A DNA stretch of 64,000 nucleotides from Mesonia oceanica (GCF_902499555.1 NZ_CABVMM010000016.1:1-64000); one strand, 5' to 3'; numbered from the stretch's first letter, positions 17,969 to 26,961 are shown. The notes: generated by a model not told the origin, from the letters alone. Program-made: numbers and translations.

Positions 17969-18013
17969 CAAAAATAGAAGTATTGATGCAAAGTGAATGC
18001 TACTTGGGTAGCA
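17969..18013 (-). promoter_or_regulatory. Stress-island operator 4 (small membrane peptide)
   Basis: TGCTAC-TTGG-GTAGCA at 17998-18013, with perfect 6-bp arms. Reading leftward, TATTTTTG at 17976-17969 matches the -7 consensus fully, and its last base is 36.5 bp from the palindrome centre. Same layout as the APC promoter at 8466-8510. Confidence 0.8.
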
Positions 18014-18229
18014 CTTAAAACATTTTATGTAATTTAAACTATTATCATACAAGGAATAGATGAACGCGAACAATTAGTAAGATTGCATAAAAGATTTCCA
18101 ATAATGTTTTATGGTCATTATACCACAGATGAAGATGAAAAAATGATATAACGATAATGAGAACCTTCATCAGTTCCCTGCCTGTTTAACTGAATAGTAT
18201 TTTGAGTGTGCCTACCTGAATACCCTGTT

Positions 18230-18350
18230 CTTTAAGTGTATTGGAGTTGCATTTTCATTATTATAACCCATTGCCTTCTGTGTTGATTGTGCCTCGGGGA
18301 TAAACTTTAATGCAGCAGAATTTTTGCAATAGCGGCTATGCGAAGGTGCC
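18230..18350 (-). pseudogene. Remnant of methionine sulfoxide reductase B
   Basis: On the minus strand a fragment reads RYCKNSAALKFIPEAQSTQK, close to the C-terminal catalytic end of MsrB (RYCINSAALxFIP), including the catalytic Cys. Nothing upstream preserves the zinc CxxC part. The rest of the 18.0-18.4 kb interval carries no intact gene. I read it as a decayed msrB, consistent with an oxidative-stress gene once present in this island. Confidence 0.5.
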
Positions 18351-18442
18351 ACCTATCATAAAAAGATGCCCAGATGCATTTCTGTAAATTGCGCATTAAT
18401 ACAATGCTATTCCCCCAAAGAAAAATAGCATTGCTAAAATTG

Positions 18443-19417
18443 TTACGCAGTTTCTGTTGAAATATGGAATATGGCATCACCTTGATATACCATTGGGGCG
18501 TGATTGATGTTAATGATATAGCCGTCATTGCTTGCCTCTACGATATGGCTTTTTGAGCCGTAAGGGTCTGATACAGTTGCTAATCTTTGTCCTTTTAGTA
18601 CATGTTCGTGAATACCAATCTGAACGTGCAAAAACCCTGAGTGGTCTGTACGGATCCAATGGTTTTGAGTTATAAGCACATTTTTATGGCGTTCTTCAGG
18701 AGCTTCAAAATTGGAATTTAGCATTTCCAAATAACTCAGAACTCGTTTTATGCCATCAAGTGCTTCCTTGCACATTTCTTTGTCAAGGGCGAGACTTTTT
18801 CCACTTTCATTTAAAAGAATTGGGATTCCTTTTTTTGCGCACGTCTCTCGATATGAACCTTCAATTTTATCTTCGAAGAGTGTAAAAGGAGCATCAAAAA
18901 TAGCGGCTAGTTCTTTCACATCCTCATTATCACGTTCAATACGTATTTGTGCAGAATTAAAACGCTCTCCACCTCCTGTATGAAAATCCATACATAGGTC
19001 TGCCACAGGTAAAATCTCGTTTACAAAATGATAAGCAAATCTGCTTGCCAAAGAGCCGTCTTTATGACCAGGAAATTCACGGTTTAAATCTCTACCATCT
19101 GGGAAGTATCTTGACTGGTTGATGAATCCAAAAACATTGATGATTGGCATACAAATAATAGTACCCTTATCAGGTTTGTTAATACCGTGCGAGATCACTT
19201 CGCGCACTATTTCCATTCCGTTCACTTCATCACCGTGAATGCCAGCTGTAATCAAAACTGTTGGGCCAGGCTTTTGAGACCGTTCCACAAATACAGGCAC
19301 TTCTACCGCTGTGTCTGTAAACAAATGAGCGATGTTAAAATTCAGTTTTTTACTTTCACCCAAGGCTATAGAACTGCCTAATATTTTTAAGTTTTCTTTA
19401 TGTTCTTTTAACTTCAT
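18443..19417 (-). CDS. Succinylglutamate desuccinylase/aspartoacylase family zinc hydrolase
   Basis: 324 residues. Zinc ligands are visible in ITAGIHGDEVNGMEIVRE (His and Glu, about 53-70) and in MDFHTGGGERFNS (His, about 139-151). The C-terminal third is a small beta domain. Family members hydrolyse N-acyl amino acids or remove C-terminal groups. It starts 15 bases after the RimK-like ATP-grasp gene on the same strand. Such pairs are common and suggest the two enzymes add and remove, or recycle, the same amino-acid conjugate. The actual substrate is unknown. Confidence 0.88.
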   Translation of the reverse strand: MKLKEHKENLKILGSSIALGESKKLNFNIAHLFTDTAVEVPVFVERSQKPGPTVLITAGIHGDEVNGMEIVREVISHGINKPDKGTIICMPIINVFGFINQSRYFPDGRDLNREFPGHKDGSLASRFAYHFVNEILPVADLCMDFHTGGGERFNSAQIRIERDNEDVKELAAIFDAPFTLFEDKIEGSYRETCAKKGIPILLNESGKSLALDKEMCKEALDGIKRVLSYLEMLNSNFEAPEERHKNVLITQNHWIRTDHSGFLHVQIGIHEHVLKGQRLATVSDPYGSKSHIVEASNDGYIININHAPMVYQGDAIFHISTETA

Positions 19418-19431
19418 ATCATTTCTAATTT

Positions 19432-20316
19432 TTAGTCTGTGTTTTTTTCTATGTATTTAATAATACTTACCGCAATATCTTTTTTGGTAGCACCTTCAAT
19501 CCCTTCAAGACCCGGTGAAGAATTAACTTCCATTATGAGGGGGCCTCTTTCAGATTGTAATAAATCGACCCCAGAAATGTTTAGGCCCAACATTCTTGCA
19601 GCTTTTATAGCAGAGTTTTCTTCCTCATCAGATAGTTGTATTAATTGAGAGGTACCACCTCGATGCAAGTTGGATCTAAATTCGCCTTCTTTTCCTTGTC
19701 GTTTCATAGCACCTACCACTTGGCCATCTATCACGAAAGCTCTAATATCTGCACCCTTGGCTTCTTTTATAAATTCTTGTGCAATGACTCTTGCTTGTAG
19801 CCCGTTGAAGGCTTCTATAACAGATTTCGCGGCATTTTGCGTTTCAGCCAATACAATCCCAAGACCTTGCGTGCCTTCCAAGAGTTTTATAATGAGTGGT
19901 GTACCTCCTATATAAGATAGAATTTGCTCAGTATGATTTGATGAATAATTGGTGAAAACTGTTTTTGGGATTCCTATGTTTCCTTTGGTTAGTAACTGTA
20001 GGCTTCTAAGTTTGTCCCGTGATCGAATGAGCGCTTGAGATTCTAACGTGCTAAACGTTTTCATCATTTCAAATTGTCTAATAACAGCAGCACCGTAATA
20101 CGTATGCGTAGCTCCTATACGTGGAATAACAGCGTCAACATCTTCAAGAAGCCGACCTTTATAATAAATTGTAGGTTTTTTTCTCTCTATTACTAAATCG
20201 CATTTCAAATAATCTATTACTTCTACATTATGACCTCTTTTTTTGGCCGCTTCGAACAATCTTTGTGTAGAGTACAATTTTTTGCTCAGCGATAAAATTT
20301 TAATAGTTAAGGGCAT
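19432..20316 (-). CDS. RimK-type ATP-grasp ligase
   Basis: 294 residues of the RimK/alpha-L-glutamate ligase family. An N-terminal Rossmann-like segment is followed by the ATP-grasp fold: [19 protein letters not shown] (about 134-152), the adenine-loop region [20 protein letters not shown] (about 170-189) and a C-terminal metal-binding [15 protein letters not shown] (about 264-278). RimK adds glutamates to ribosomal protein S6 and makes poly-glutamate; other members have different acceptors. It heads an operon with the AstE/AspA-like hydrolase under operator 5. Confidence 0.9.
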   Translation of the reverse strand: MPLTIKILSLSKKLYSTQRLFEAAKKRGHNVEVIDYLKCDLVIERKKPTIYYKGRLLEDVDAVIPRIGATHTYYGAAVIRQFEMMKTFSTLESQALIRSRDKLRSLQLLTKGNIGIPKTVFTNYSSNHTEQILSYIGGTPLIIKLLEGTQGLGIVLAETQNAAKSVIEAFNGLQARVIAQEFIKEAKGADIRAFVIDGQVVGAMKRQGKEGEFRSNLHRGGTSQLIQLSDEEENSAIKAARMLGLNISGVDLLQSERGPLIMEVNSSPGLEGIEGATKKDIAVSIIKYIEKNTD

Positions 20317-20337
20317 AATGAGATATAAATATATAAG

Positions 20338-20382
20338 TAAAGAAAATTATAATCTTATAAAAAAAGTGCTACCTAAGTAGCA
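20338..20382 (-). promoter_or_regulatory. Stress-island operator 5 (rimK-like operon)
   Basis: TGCTAC-CTAA-GTAGCA at 20367-20382. The octamer TTTCTTTA (20345-20338) retains the TTT of the -7 box, and its last base is 36.5 bp from the palindrome centre. A strong activator site could compensate for the poorer box. The gene starts 22 bases downstream. Confidence 0.7.
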
Positions 20383-20993
20383 TTCAAACTATATTTTAAT
20401 TTTTAGATTTATATCGTTTAATTTGAGGGGGTAGTGATTGGTTTTTTTATAAAGATTTAACCAATTGTCGTGATATTGAAACTAAATAATTTGCTTTTTT
20501 GAAGTGTATACTGTCTGGAAAATGACATAAAAACCTAAAAGAAGACTTTGGTTCACTTAGTGATGTTGAAGCTGAGGTAGAAATAAATCAAGTGAAAAAG
20601 ACCACAAGATGATGAAGAAAGAGCATCAAGATATTAAAAAAGATTAACAGAAGAAATGAAGGAAGCTAAAGAAATGGAGTAATTCTCATAAATCTGTCAA
20701 GAAAAAATTCCGTTTAAGCTTGTTTCAAAGAATTTATTTATTTTCAAGATCAAGTAATAGTTGTAGTGCCTTTAAATTTTATCAGCTTCGTTAATTGTGG
20801 GTTTTACATAATTAACTATGTATATAAGGTCCAACATTTAAAGATGGTTTTTTTTAGAGGTAAAAGCAGCAATGCTTCTATAATGGACAGAAAAAGAAAA
20901 ATAAATAGTTGAACAACCTAGATTAATGAAAAAAAGCATCCGCAATTATACCGAATGCTCCAACAATGTTTCAAAACTAAAAATAAGAAAGAT
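20383..20993. other. Gene-free interval with decayed coding fragments
   Basis: About 600 bases between the rimK-like and rraA genes. A plus-strand fragment near 20540-20620 reads DFGSLSDVEAEVEINQVKK before stops and looks like a degraded coding sequence that I cannot identify. No palindrome of the island type is present here. Confidence 0.3.
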
Positions 20994-21482
20994 ATGACAT
21001 TTAAAACAGCCGATTTATGTGATGCAAACCCCAATACTGAAAGCATCAATATTGTTGACAATATTGGATTTAAGGATTATGGTGGGAATTCAAGATTTTA
21101 CGGAAATATACAAACCTTAAAGTGTTTTGAAGACCATAGTTGGGTCGAAAAAATGCTTTCTGAAGATGGTACAGGAAAAGTGCTGGTTGTGGATGGAGGA
21201 GGATCTTTAAAGTGTGCCATTTTGGGTGATAGGTTGGCCAGTCTTGCCGTTAAAAACAATTGGAATGGTGTCGTTGTGTATGGAGCCATTCGTGATTCGG
21301 TTACTATTTCTAAGTTACCCATTGGTGTCAAAGCTTTGGGAACATATCCCATTTCAAACACTAAAGATACGGTTTGGCAAAAAAACATTGGGATTGAATT
21401 TGCCGGAACCTATTTCTGGTCTGACCAATACATATATTGTGATGAAGATGGAATGATTACATCACGCTCAAAACTAATTTAA
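20994..21482 (+). CDS. rraA: RraA family protein
   Basis: 162 residues when started at ATG 20994 (MTFKTADLCDANPN), which matches the usual RraA N-terminus. A start 39 bases upstream would add 13 unusual residues. Family landmarks are GKVLVVDGGGSLKCAILGD and WNGVVVYGAIRDS, the ring-trimer core with the acidic/arginine site. E. coli RraA inhibits RNase E; close relatives are 4-hydroxy-4-methyl-2-oxoglutarate/oxaloacetate lyases. Bacteroidota with this protein more likely use it as the aldolase. Convergent with the Usp gene, 4 bases apart. Confidence 0.85.
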   Translation: MTFKTADLCDANPNTESINIVDNIGFKDYGGNSRFYGNIQTLKCFEDHSWVEKMLSEDGTGKVLVVDGGGSLKCAILGDRLASLAVKNNWNGVVVYGAIRDSVTISKLPIGVKALGTYPISNTKDTVWQKNIGIEFAGTYFWSDQYIYCDEDGMITSRSKLI

Positions 21483-21486
21483 GTTG

Positions 21487-21948
21487 TTAATCTTGTTTTA
21501 TAGGAACTACGAGTAGGGGTGTTTTTGAGTGCCTTACAATTTTTGTAGCAATATTTCCCATTAATACGTTTTCCATAAAACTATGACTATGGGTGCCGAT
21601 AACCAATAAATCTGCACCCCAAGTATTTACGAAATCAAGGATTTCAGAGTCGGCATTAATACCCTCTAAAACTTTAGTTTCTATACTGGGATTACCCAAA
21701 TATTCAGCGGTGGCTTTTAGAAATATTTCGGTTTCAGCTTTAAGATTATCTACAAGTTTTATATCCTGTTGAATGAAAAATCCTTCATATCCCATTATGG
21801 GGTCATAATCGTATTGATACATTTCAACATCATATATGACGTGCAGTAAAACTACTTCGGCATTTAAAGCCTGAGCATATTCATATCCTAATTTTGCAAC
21901 TTTTTCAGCAGATGGACTGGTGTCGATCGCAATACATATTTTTTTCAT
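21487..21948 (-). CDS. Universal stress protein (UspA family)
   Basis: 153 residues of single-domain UspA type. The N-terminus KKICIAIDTSPSAEKVAKLG gives the first strand and Asp. The ATP-loop region LLVIGTHSHSFMENVLMGNIATKIVRHSKTPLLVVP shows the G-x2-G-x9-G(S/N)-like segment, here GTHSHS...MGNIA, close to the ATP-binding class. The nearest upstream promoter signal is stress-island operator 6 at 22292-22336, which would give a leader of about 340 bases. Confidence 0.92.
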   Translation of the reverse strand: MKKICIAIDTSPSAEKVAKLGYEYAQALNAEVVLLHVIYDVEMYQYDYDPIMGYEGFFIQQDIKLVDNLKAETEIFLKATAEYLGNPSIETKVLEGINADSEILDFVNTWGADLLVIGTHSHSFMENVLMGNIATKIVRHSKTPLLVVPIKQD

Positions 21949-22291
21949 ATCTATTTATTTTGAGAATAACTTCCTAAGCCAGTAAAATAGGAGCTACACC
22001 TAAGGCATAATAGTATGGTCTTAGTATAGCCTAAATTACGATTTATATTTTTATAGTCTTTTTTCATTCATATAAAGCCTCCTATCATAAAAGCAGCATT
22101 AAAAATACGCAATGCCATTGATTCATAGATGCCCGAGATTGTAAAATATAATCACAGTACTTATATAATAGCTGCATAAAACCATGCAAAACAGCTGTCT
22201 TACTAACTGTGCTTGTCTTCTAAACTGAAAGGCCTCGGTGATTGATTTATTGTTTTTATTAGTATGAAATGACTTTAATTGTTTAATACCG
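21949..22291 (-). other. Long leader or decayed gene ahead of the Usp gene
   Basis: About 340 bases between operator 6 and the Usp start. On the minus strand a piece near 22075-22130 reads ESMALRIFNAAFMIGGFI then stop, a hydrophobic fragment. A similar bit (HLFMIGGTF) occurs near 18340-18370, so related membrane genes may have decayed at both spots. No intact frame. Confidence 0.3.
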
Positions 22292-22336
22292 TAAATATAG
22301 CGTGATAATTAAATAAATACAGCTACCTAAGTAGCA
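22292..22336 (-). promoter_or_regulatory. Stress-island operator 6 (toward the Usp gene)
   Basis: AGCTAC-CTAA-GTAGCA at 22321-22336, one arm base changed. Reading leftward, TATATTTA (22299-22292) ends 36.5 bp from the centre. The plus direction has no box at that distance, so transcription goes toward the Usp gene. Confidence 0.7.
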
Positions 22337-22383
22337 GTTTGATAATTGTTTAAAATAATTTTAATGCATCGGTATATTCACGG

Positions 22384-22730
22384 CGGAACCATTGTTTTTA
22401 GCTTTTTTACTAAAAAGATAATCGGGATGCAAATTAAAAAGAACGCTCCTAGGGTCATAAATACATCTACAGAAGTAACCAGTTACACCTGCTTGGTAAG
22501 CATACCTTAAAAAATGGCCAATACTTGTTTTTTTGCATGAAAATCCTTCATTCCCTTTGCTACAAGATTTACCGTCATTTGGTTCAATCTTTCGAGCACA
22601 GTTAGATTAGTATTGCTTAAATGACTTGCTAATACACTTTTATTCTGTACAGTTTTATTGCCCAGGTAGGTGGCGAGTATGGCAACCCCAAAAGAGCCAC
22701 CCAACTGCTGCTTCCTGTGTATGGGTACTT
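22384..22730 (-). pseudogene. C-terminal remnant of an MFS (DHA2/EmrB-type) drug exporter
   Basis: Minus-strand pieces in sequence read RKQQLGGSFGVAILATYLG, then LERLNQMTVNLVAKGMKDFH, a stop, then DVFMTLGAFFLICIPIIFLL and VKKLKTMVPP. Together they correspond to the last three transmembrane helices of a 14-helix DHA2-type exporter. In-frame stops and the absence of the first four fifths show it is dead. Confidence 0.7.
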
Positions 22731-23262
22731 CACAAAAGACTTTTGAGAATGATCCTTTTCTTCCGTTAAACCATTAAAATCCTTTATAATTTAATTTCCA
22801 GTCAAAATCAGTAAAATGATTTTGAAACTCTTAAATAGGAGTTTTATATAACTTATCTCGGTCTAGTAAAAAATGTTGTCGTTTAGCAGAAAAAGTCTGT
22901 AAGCATCCAAGACGAAGTTTTTAACTTTCGCAGAAATAAACAGAGTGATGTTTCCTTGTTTTATTTCTTCAACATAGTATTGGGCTAACGTAGACAAAAG
23001 TATTTGATAGGTAGAATGAACCCATCTAAATCCTAAAATTATCTTTTATGATAGATGAGATTCTGTAATTCTGGAAACTAGTTTGTTATAAATTTGGTAT
23101 TTTAGTCTAAATTAATGGATAAGCAGGAATGTAAATTCTGGTTATTAGGTAAGAGGGTGATGCAATAAAATTTACAGTTTTAAAAAAATACAGGTTGCAT
23201 TTACAAGCATTTGTAAATGAATTATAGAATTGTTGGGTTTCATTAAAATCTTAAGATTGATA
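22731..23262. other. Gene-free interval
   Basis: About 530 AT-rich bases between the MFS remnant and the AspH-like gene. I see no intact gene, no RNA gene and no repeat of the families found elsewhere in the window. Confidence 0.4.
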
Positions 23263-23985
23263 ATGCAAAAGCATACTAAATATTTAAAGTTTCCTTTTCG
23301 GTTTAATAAAGAGAAACTGATCCAAGACTTATCATTAATTCTTGACAGAAATTGGATTGCACATTTTAATAAGTCAGGCTATGATGGAGATTGGAAAGTT
23401 ATTTCATTATATGCTCATAACGGAGACGAATCTAATATATATGCACTTTCAACAGCTAACTCAATATTGTCTGAAACAGCAATACTTAAAGAATGTCACT
23501 ATTTTAAGGAAGTGATTGACTTTTTTGAATGTCCCATACTTAGTGCCCGTATCCTAAGACTAGGGGTTGGTGCAGAAATTAAACCCCACAGAGATCATAA
23601 ATTAGGCTATGAGGATGGCAATTTTCGTTTACACATACCCATCGTAACAAATCCAGATGTCCAATTTATTCTAGATGGTATCCAATTAACGATGTTACCG
23701 GGGGAGTGTTGGTACACCAATGTAAACTACGTGCATTCTGTTATAAATTCAGGCGAGTCAGATCGAGTTCATTTGGTGATAGATGGCGAGAGGAATGAAT
23801 GGTCAGATCAATTGTTTTTCTCATTAGCTCCTAAGGAAAGCTTTCAAGCCATCCCTGAAGAAAGTGATTCTCCAGAAAAAATTAAACAAATTATTGAACA
23901 ATTAAAACGAAGTAATGAGCCAATAGCAGAACAATTGATTAATGAATTACTGCTAAAATTGACAGAACTAAAGGAAACACAATAA
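23263..23985 (+). CDS. Aspartyl/asparaginyl beta-hydroxylase-like dioxygenase
   Basis: 240 residues from ATG 23263 (MQKHTKYLKF), preferred over a GTT/TTG-rich upstream extension. The AspH fold is shown by ILRLGVGAEIKPHRDH, with the metal-binding HxD at about residues 109-111. GNFRLHIPIVTN and MLPGECWYTNVNYVHSVINS, with the second His, follow, then the 2-oxoglutarate-binding Arg in SDRVHLVID. The last 45 residues are a charged helical tail. An Fe(II)/2-oxoglutarate hydroxylase of unknown substrate, possibly a peptide or protein side chain. Confidence 0.85.
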   Translation: MQKHTKYLKFPFRFNKEKLIQDLSLILDRNWIAHFNKSGYDGDWKVISLYAHNGDESNIYALSTANSILSETAILKECHYFKEVIDFFECPILSARILRLGVGAEIKPHRDHKLGYEDGNFRLHIPIVTNPDVQFILDGIQLTMLPGECWYTNVNYVHSVINSGESDRVHLVIDGERNEWSDQLFFSLAPKESFQAIPEESDSPEKIKQIIEQLKRSNEPIAEQLINELLLKLTELKETQ

Positions 23986-24070
23986 AACCTAAAAATCATT
24001 AAAACGCATTTTAGCCAAAACCTTATGCTCAAGCTAGCAAAACTATGAGCTGAAATGTACCAAAAGTTAA

Positions 24071-24601
24071 ATGAAGAATTTAAACAACTACGTAGCGATC
24101 TATCAAGAGCAACTTGAAAAAGGAGACATTTTAATAGCATACAATGCGCTTGTAAAATTCGTTATGAGTTTAAGAACAGAATTCATCAAAACGCTATCTG
24201 ACCATTATTCGTTTACAGGAATTCTTCATGGATATATGGATTTTACCTATTTCTATTATTCAAACGATTTTTTAAAAAGTAAAAAATTAAAACTGGGGAT
24301 TGTTTTGAATCACTTAGAAATGAGATTTGAGGTTTGGCTTTTGGGAAATACCATACCGATTCAAAAAAAATATTGGGAACTGCTGAAAAACTCAAAATGG
24401 AATAAAGAAAAAACAGAAATGCCTAAATATGCGATTCTTGAAACTACTATAGCAGAAAATCCTGATTTTAACAATTTGGATCAACTAACCGAACAACTAG
24501 CAACTCAAATGGTTCAGGCTTCTGAAGAAATAGTGGACTATCTTAAAACATTAAATCAAGTACCTAGATATGAAACCGGTAAGCGTTCAGCAAATACCTG
24601 A
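24071..24601 (+). CDS. DUF7000 family protein
   Basis: 176 residues. The pattern YVAIYQEQLEKGDILIAYNA, then MDFTYFYYSNDFLKSKKLKL and FEVWLLGNTIPIQKKYWELL matches DUF7000, a small helical/beta family of Bacteroidota and Firmicutes with no known function. No signal or membrane segment. Located 85 bases after the AspH-like gene on the same strand. Confidence 0.65.
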   Translation: MKNLNNYVAIYQEQLEKGDILIAYNALVKFVMSLRTEFIKTLSDHYSFTGILHGYMDFTYFYYSNDFLKSKKLKLGIVLNHLEMRFEVWLLGNTIPIQKKYWELLKNSKWNKEKTEMPKYAILETTIAENPDFNNLDQLTEQLATQMVQASEEIVDYLKTLNQVPRYETGKRSANT

Positions 24602-24732
24602 ATCTAGATGTTTTCATTCTTTTATTTCTTCAACATAACATTAGACTAACGTGGACAAATATATTTGATTATGTGAACCGGCTATTTTTTTAGGAAAGGT
24701 TTTTTTGATGGGCTATTTTTCTCTTTTAAGGG

Positions 24733-24769
24733 AAACCGTGATTGATATTGGTTTTTTTTGGTAGATTTT
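24733..24769 (+). promoter_or_regulatory. Portable promoter module A
   Basis: AAACCGTGA (24733-24741) then 20 bases then TAGATTTT (24762-24769). It is one of six copies of an AAACCGTAA-spacer-TAnnTTT arrangement found before accessory genes here. The spacer is one base shorter than in the others. Confidence 0.5.
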
Positions 24770-24859
24770 ATGATTGAACTAAAGTGAATATCACACAACG
24801 CTTGTTGGGATATGGCTAGATTGAGCAACATTAAATAAGACACTCGGCTAATTAAGATT

Positions 24860-24932
24860 TTAAGTATATACTTAACTTAACTCATTCCTTATTTAATATT
24901 TTTTTAATATTCTTAATTAAGATGTATCTTTA
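24860..24932 (+). promoter_or_regulatory. Palindromic operators and promoter of the Fic gene
   Basis: TTAAGTATATACTTAA (24860-24875) is a perfect 16-bp palindrome, and TCTTAATTAAGA (24911-24922) a perfect 12-bp one. The second sits just before a TATCTTTA box (24925-24932). Such placement suits repression. The Fic protein carries a C-terminal winged helix and may bind here itself. Confidence 0.5.
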
Positions 24933-24956
24933 TTTAAGTTTGTAATTAAATAAAAA

Positions 24957-26081
24957 ATGAAAACCTTCAAATCTGGTACCTACATAAACCAAGGTACACA
25001 TAAAAGCTTTCAACCTACTAAAATAAATCAACAATGGACAATTGAAGATATGGAGGTATTAGCTCTTTTAAGTCAAGCTGATAGACAACTAGGAAGACTA
25101 GATATGTATTCAGAACACATTCCAAATATCGATTTATTTATCAGAATGCACGTTTTAAAAGAAGCAACACAATCAAGTAAAATTGAGGGAACAAAAACAA
25201 ATATAGAAGATGCTTTATTAGATAAGGAAGATGTAAATGATGAAAAACGAGATGATTGGGAAGAGGTACAAAACTATATCGAAGCATTAAATTCTGCTAT
25301 CAAAAGTTTAAAAAAACTACCTTTTTCCTCTAGATTAATACGTGAAACACATAGAATATTATTGCAAGGAGTTAGAGGAAAGCATAAACTTCCTGGAGAA
25401 TTTAGAAGCAGTCAAAACTGGATTGGAGGAGCAAGTATTAATGACGCCACGTTTATTCCACCTATACATACGACTGTAAATGAATATATGGGAGATTTAG
25501 AGAATTTTGCTCATAATTCCCAATCATTTTTTCCTGATTTATTAAAAATTGCTTTAATTCACTACCAATTTGAAACTATTCATCCATTTTTAGACGGTAA
25601 TGGAAGAGTTGGTCGATTAATGATTATATTGTATTTAGTTGAAAAGGGAATACTAAAAAAGCCTATTCTCTATCTCTCTGATTTTTTTGAAAGAAACAGA
25701 ATGCTTTATTATGACAACCTAACAAGAGTTAGAGAAAAAAATGATTTAAATCAATGGTTTAAGTTCTTCTTAGTTGGTGTAATTGAAACTGCAAAAAACG
25801 GAATAAACACATTTGAGAGTATTTTAAAACTACAAAAAGAAGTTGAATTTAAATTACAAACCTTAGGAAGTCGTTCACACAATGCGCAATTGATTTTAAA
25901 TCATCTTTACCAAAGACCAATTATTGATGCTCAAAAAGTTAAAGATTTGACAGGCTTATCATTACCTTCGGTTTACAAATTAATAGAAGAACTTGAAAAA
26001 TTAGAAATATTAAATGAAATAACTGGAGGAAAAAGAGGAAGAATATATTTATTCGGAGAATATACTAAACTATTTAAATAA
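24957..26081 (+). CDS. Fic family AMP-transferase with C-terminal winged helix
   Basis: 374 residues. The inhibitory motif SSKIEGT (about 72-78, S/TxxxEG) lies before the Fic core, making it a class II Fic protein. The active site is HPFLDGNGRVGRLM (about residues 205-218), a full HxFx(D/E)GNGRxxR. The C-terminal about 90 residues are a winged helix (IIDAQKVKDLTGLSLPSVYK). Fic enzymes transfer AMP to target proteins; this inhibitor-containing, HTH-bearing form is common as a lone gene in Bacteroidota. Confidence 0.92.
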   Translation: MKTFKSGTYINQGTHKSFQPTKINQQWTIEDMEVLALLSQADRQLGRLDMYSEHIPNIDLFIRMHVLKEATQSSKIEGTKTNIEDALLDKEDVNDEKRDDWEEVQNYIEALNSAIKSLKKLPFSSRLIRETHRILLQGVRGKHKLPGEFRSSQNWIGGASINDATFIPPIHTTVNEYMGDLENFAHNSQSFFPDLLKIALIHYQFETIHPFLDGNGRVGRLMIILYLVEKGILKKPILYLSDFFERNRMLYYDNLTRVREKNDLNQWFKFFLVGVIETAKNGINTFESILKLQKEVEFKLQTLGSRSHNAQLILNHLYQRPIIDAQKVKDLTGLSLPSVYKLIEELEKLEILNEITGGKRGRIYLFGEYTKLFK

Positions 26082-26151
26082 ATACGTTGCCAAAAAATTG
26101 CTTTCTAAAAGCTTTTTAATTTCAAATCAACAAAGCAATCAAGTAGCACAA

Positions 26152-26646
26152 ATGGACAAAAATCTAAGTCAGATTAAAACCGAAATTTACGATAAATGCG
26201 CACTTGAGCTCTCCGACTTTAAAACCGAAACAGAAAGCAAAGCATACAATGCCTGTCGATTTCAACTCAACGGAATGCATATTTTGAGCCGAAATGCTAA
26301 AATCACACCCAAGAAAGCCGGACAATTTGTGACCTTTTGGAAACGACAAAAGAATGGTCCCATTGAACCTTTTAGCGGGAATGATGCCATTGATTTTTAT
26401 GTGGTCAACGTACGGACAGAACATAAATTTGGGCAGTTTGTATTCCCCAAATCGGTACTGATAAAAAAAGGAATTCTCGCTACCGAAAATAAAGATGGAA
26501 AGCGCGCCTTTAGAGTTTATCCACATTGGGATATGGTGAAAAGCAAACAAGCTGAAAGGACGCAAAAATGGCAACTGAATTATTTTTATGAAATAAGCAG
26601 TCTAACCAATTTACAAAAGGTGAATCAATTGTATACTAACCAATAA
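26152..26646 (+). CDS. MepB family protein
   Basis: 164 residues from ATG 26152. An upstream TTG would add 18 residues without family support. Landmarks are KAYNACRFQLNGMHILSRNA, KAGQFVTFWKR and GQFVFPKSVLIKKGILA, then the RAFRVYPHWD segment. MepB is named after the S. aureus mepRAB locus; its biochemical role is unknown. It follows the Fic gene by 70 bases, and that gap contains a TACGTTGCCAAAA stretch like the ends of other single-gene blocks here. Confidence 0.75.
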   Translation: MDKNLSQIKTEIYDKCALELSDFKTETESKAYNACRFQLNGMHILSRNAKITPKKAGQFVTFWKRQKNGPIEPFSGNDAIDFYVVNVRTEHKFGQFVFPKSVLIKKGILATENKDGKRAFRVYPHWDMVKSKQAERTQKWQLNYFYEISSLTNLQKVNQLYTNQ

Positions 26647-26961
26647 AGCATTGCTTGGCAGGCGTTCGCCAAACCTTTTTTGATCTTCTTTAATTATTAG
26701 CCTAACTCCGCAGCTTATCCTAAAAATAGTATCTTTAATTTCTAATTGACACTTATACAAGTCCGAGAGATAACACAACTCCATCAAAATAGATCGATTA
26801 CTAGAAACCATAAAGCTCTATACATCCCTTAGTCCGCAGGAAATAATACCGTAAAACCCTCAAATTTATGAATTCACAAGAATACTTTTTTACAGAAGCT
26901 TTATAAGAGAACTTCATTTTTACTGTTCTGTAAAACCTGGTTTTGGATGCATTTTTAAGGG
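26647..26961. other. Intergenic block between MepB and the toxin locus
   Basis: Some 315 bases. The first part (AAGCATTGCTTGGCAGGCGT and following) resembles the tail segments found after other single accessory genes. No gene is supported in either direction. Confidence 0.3.
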
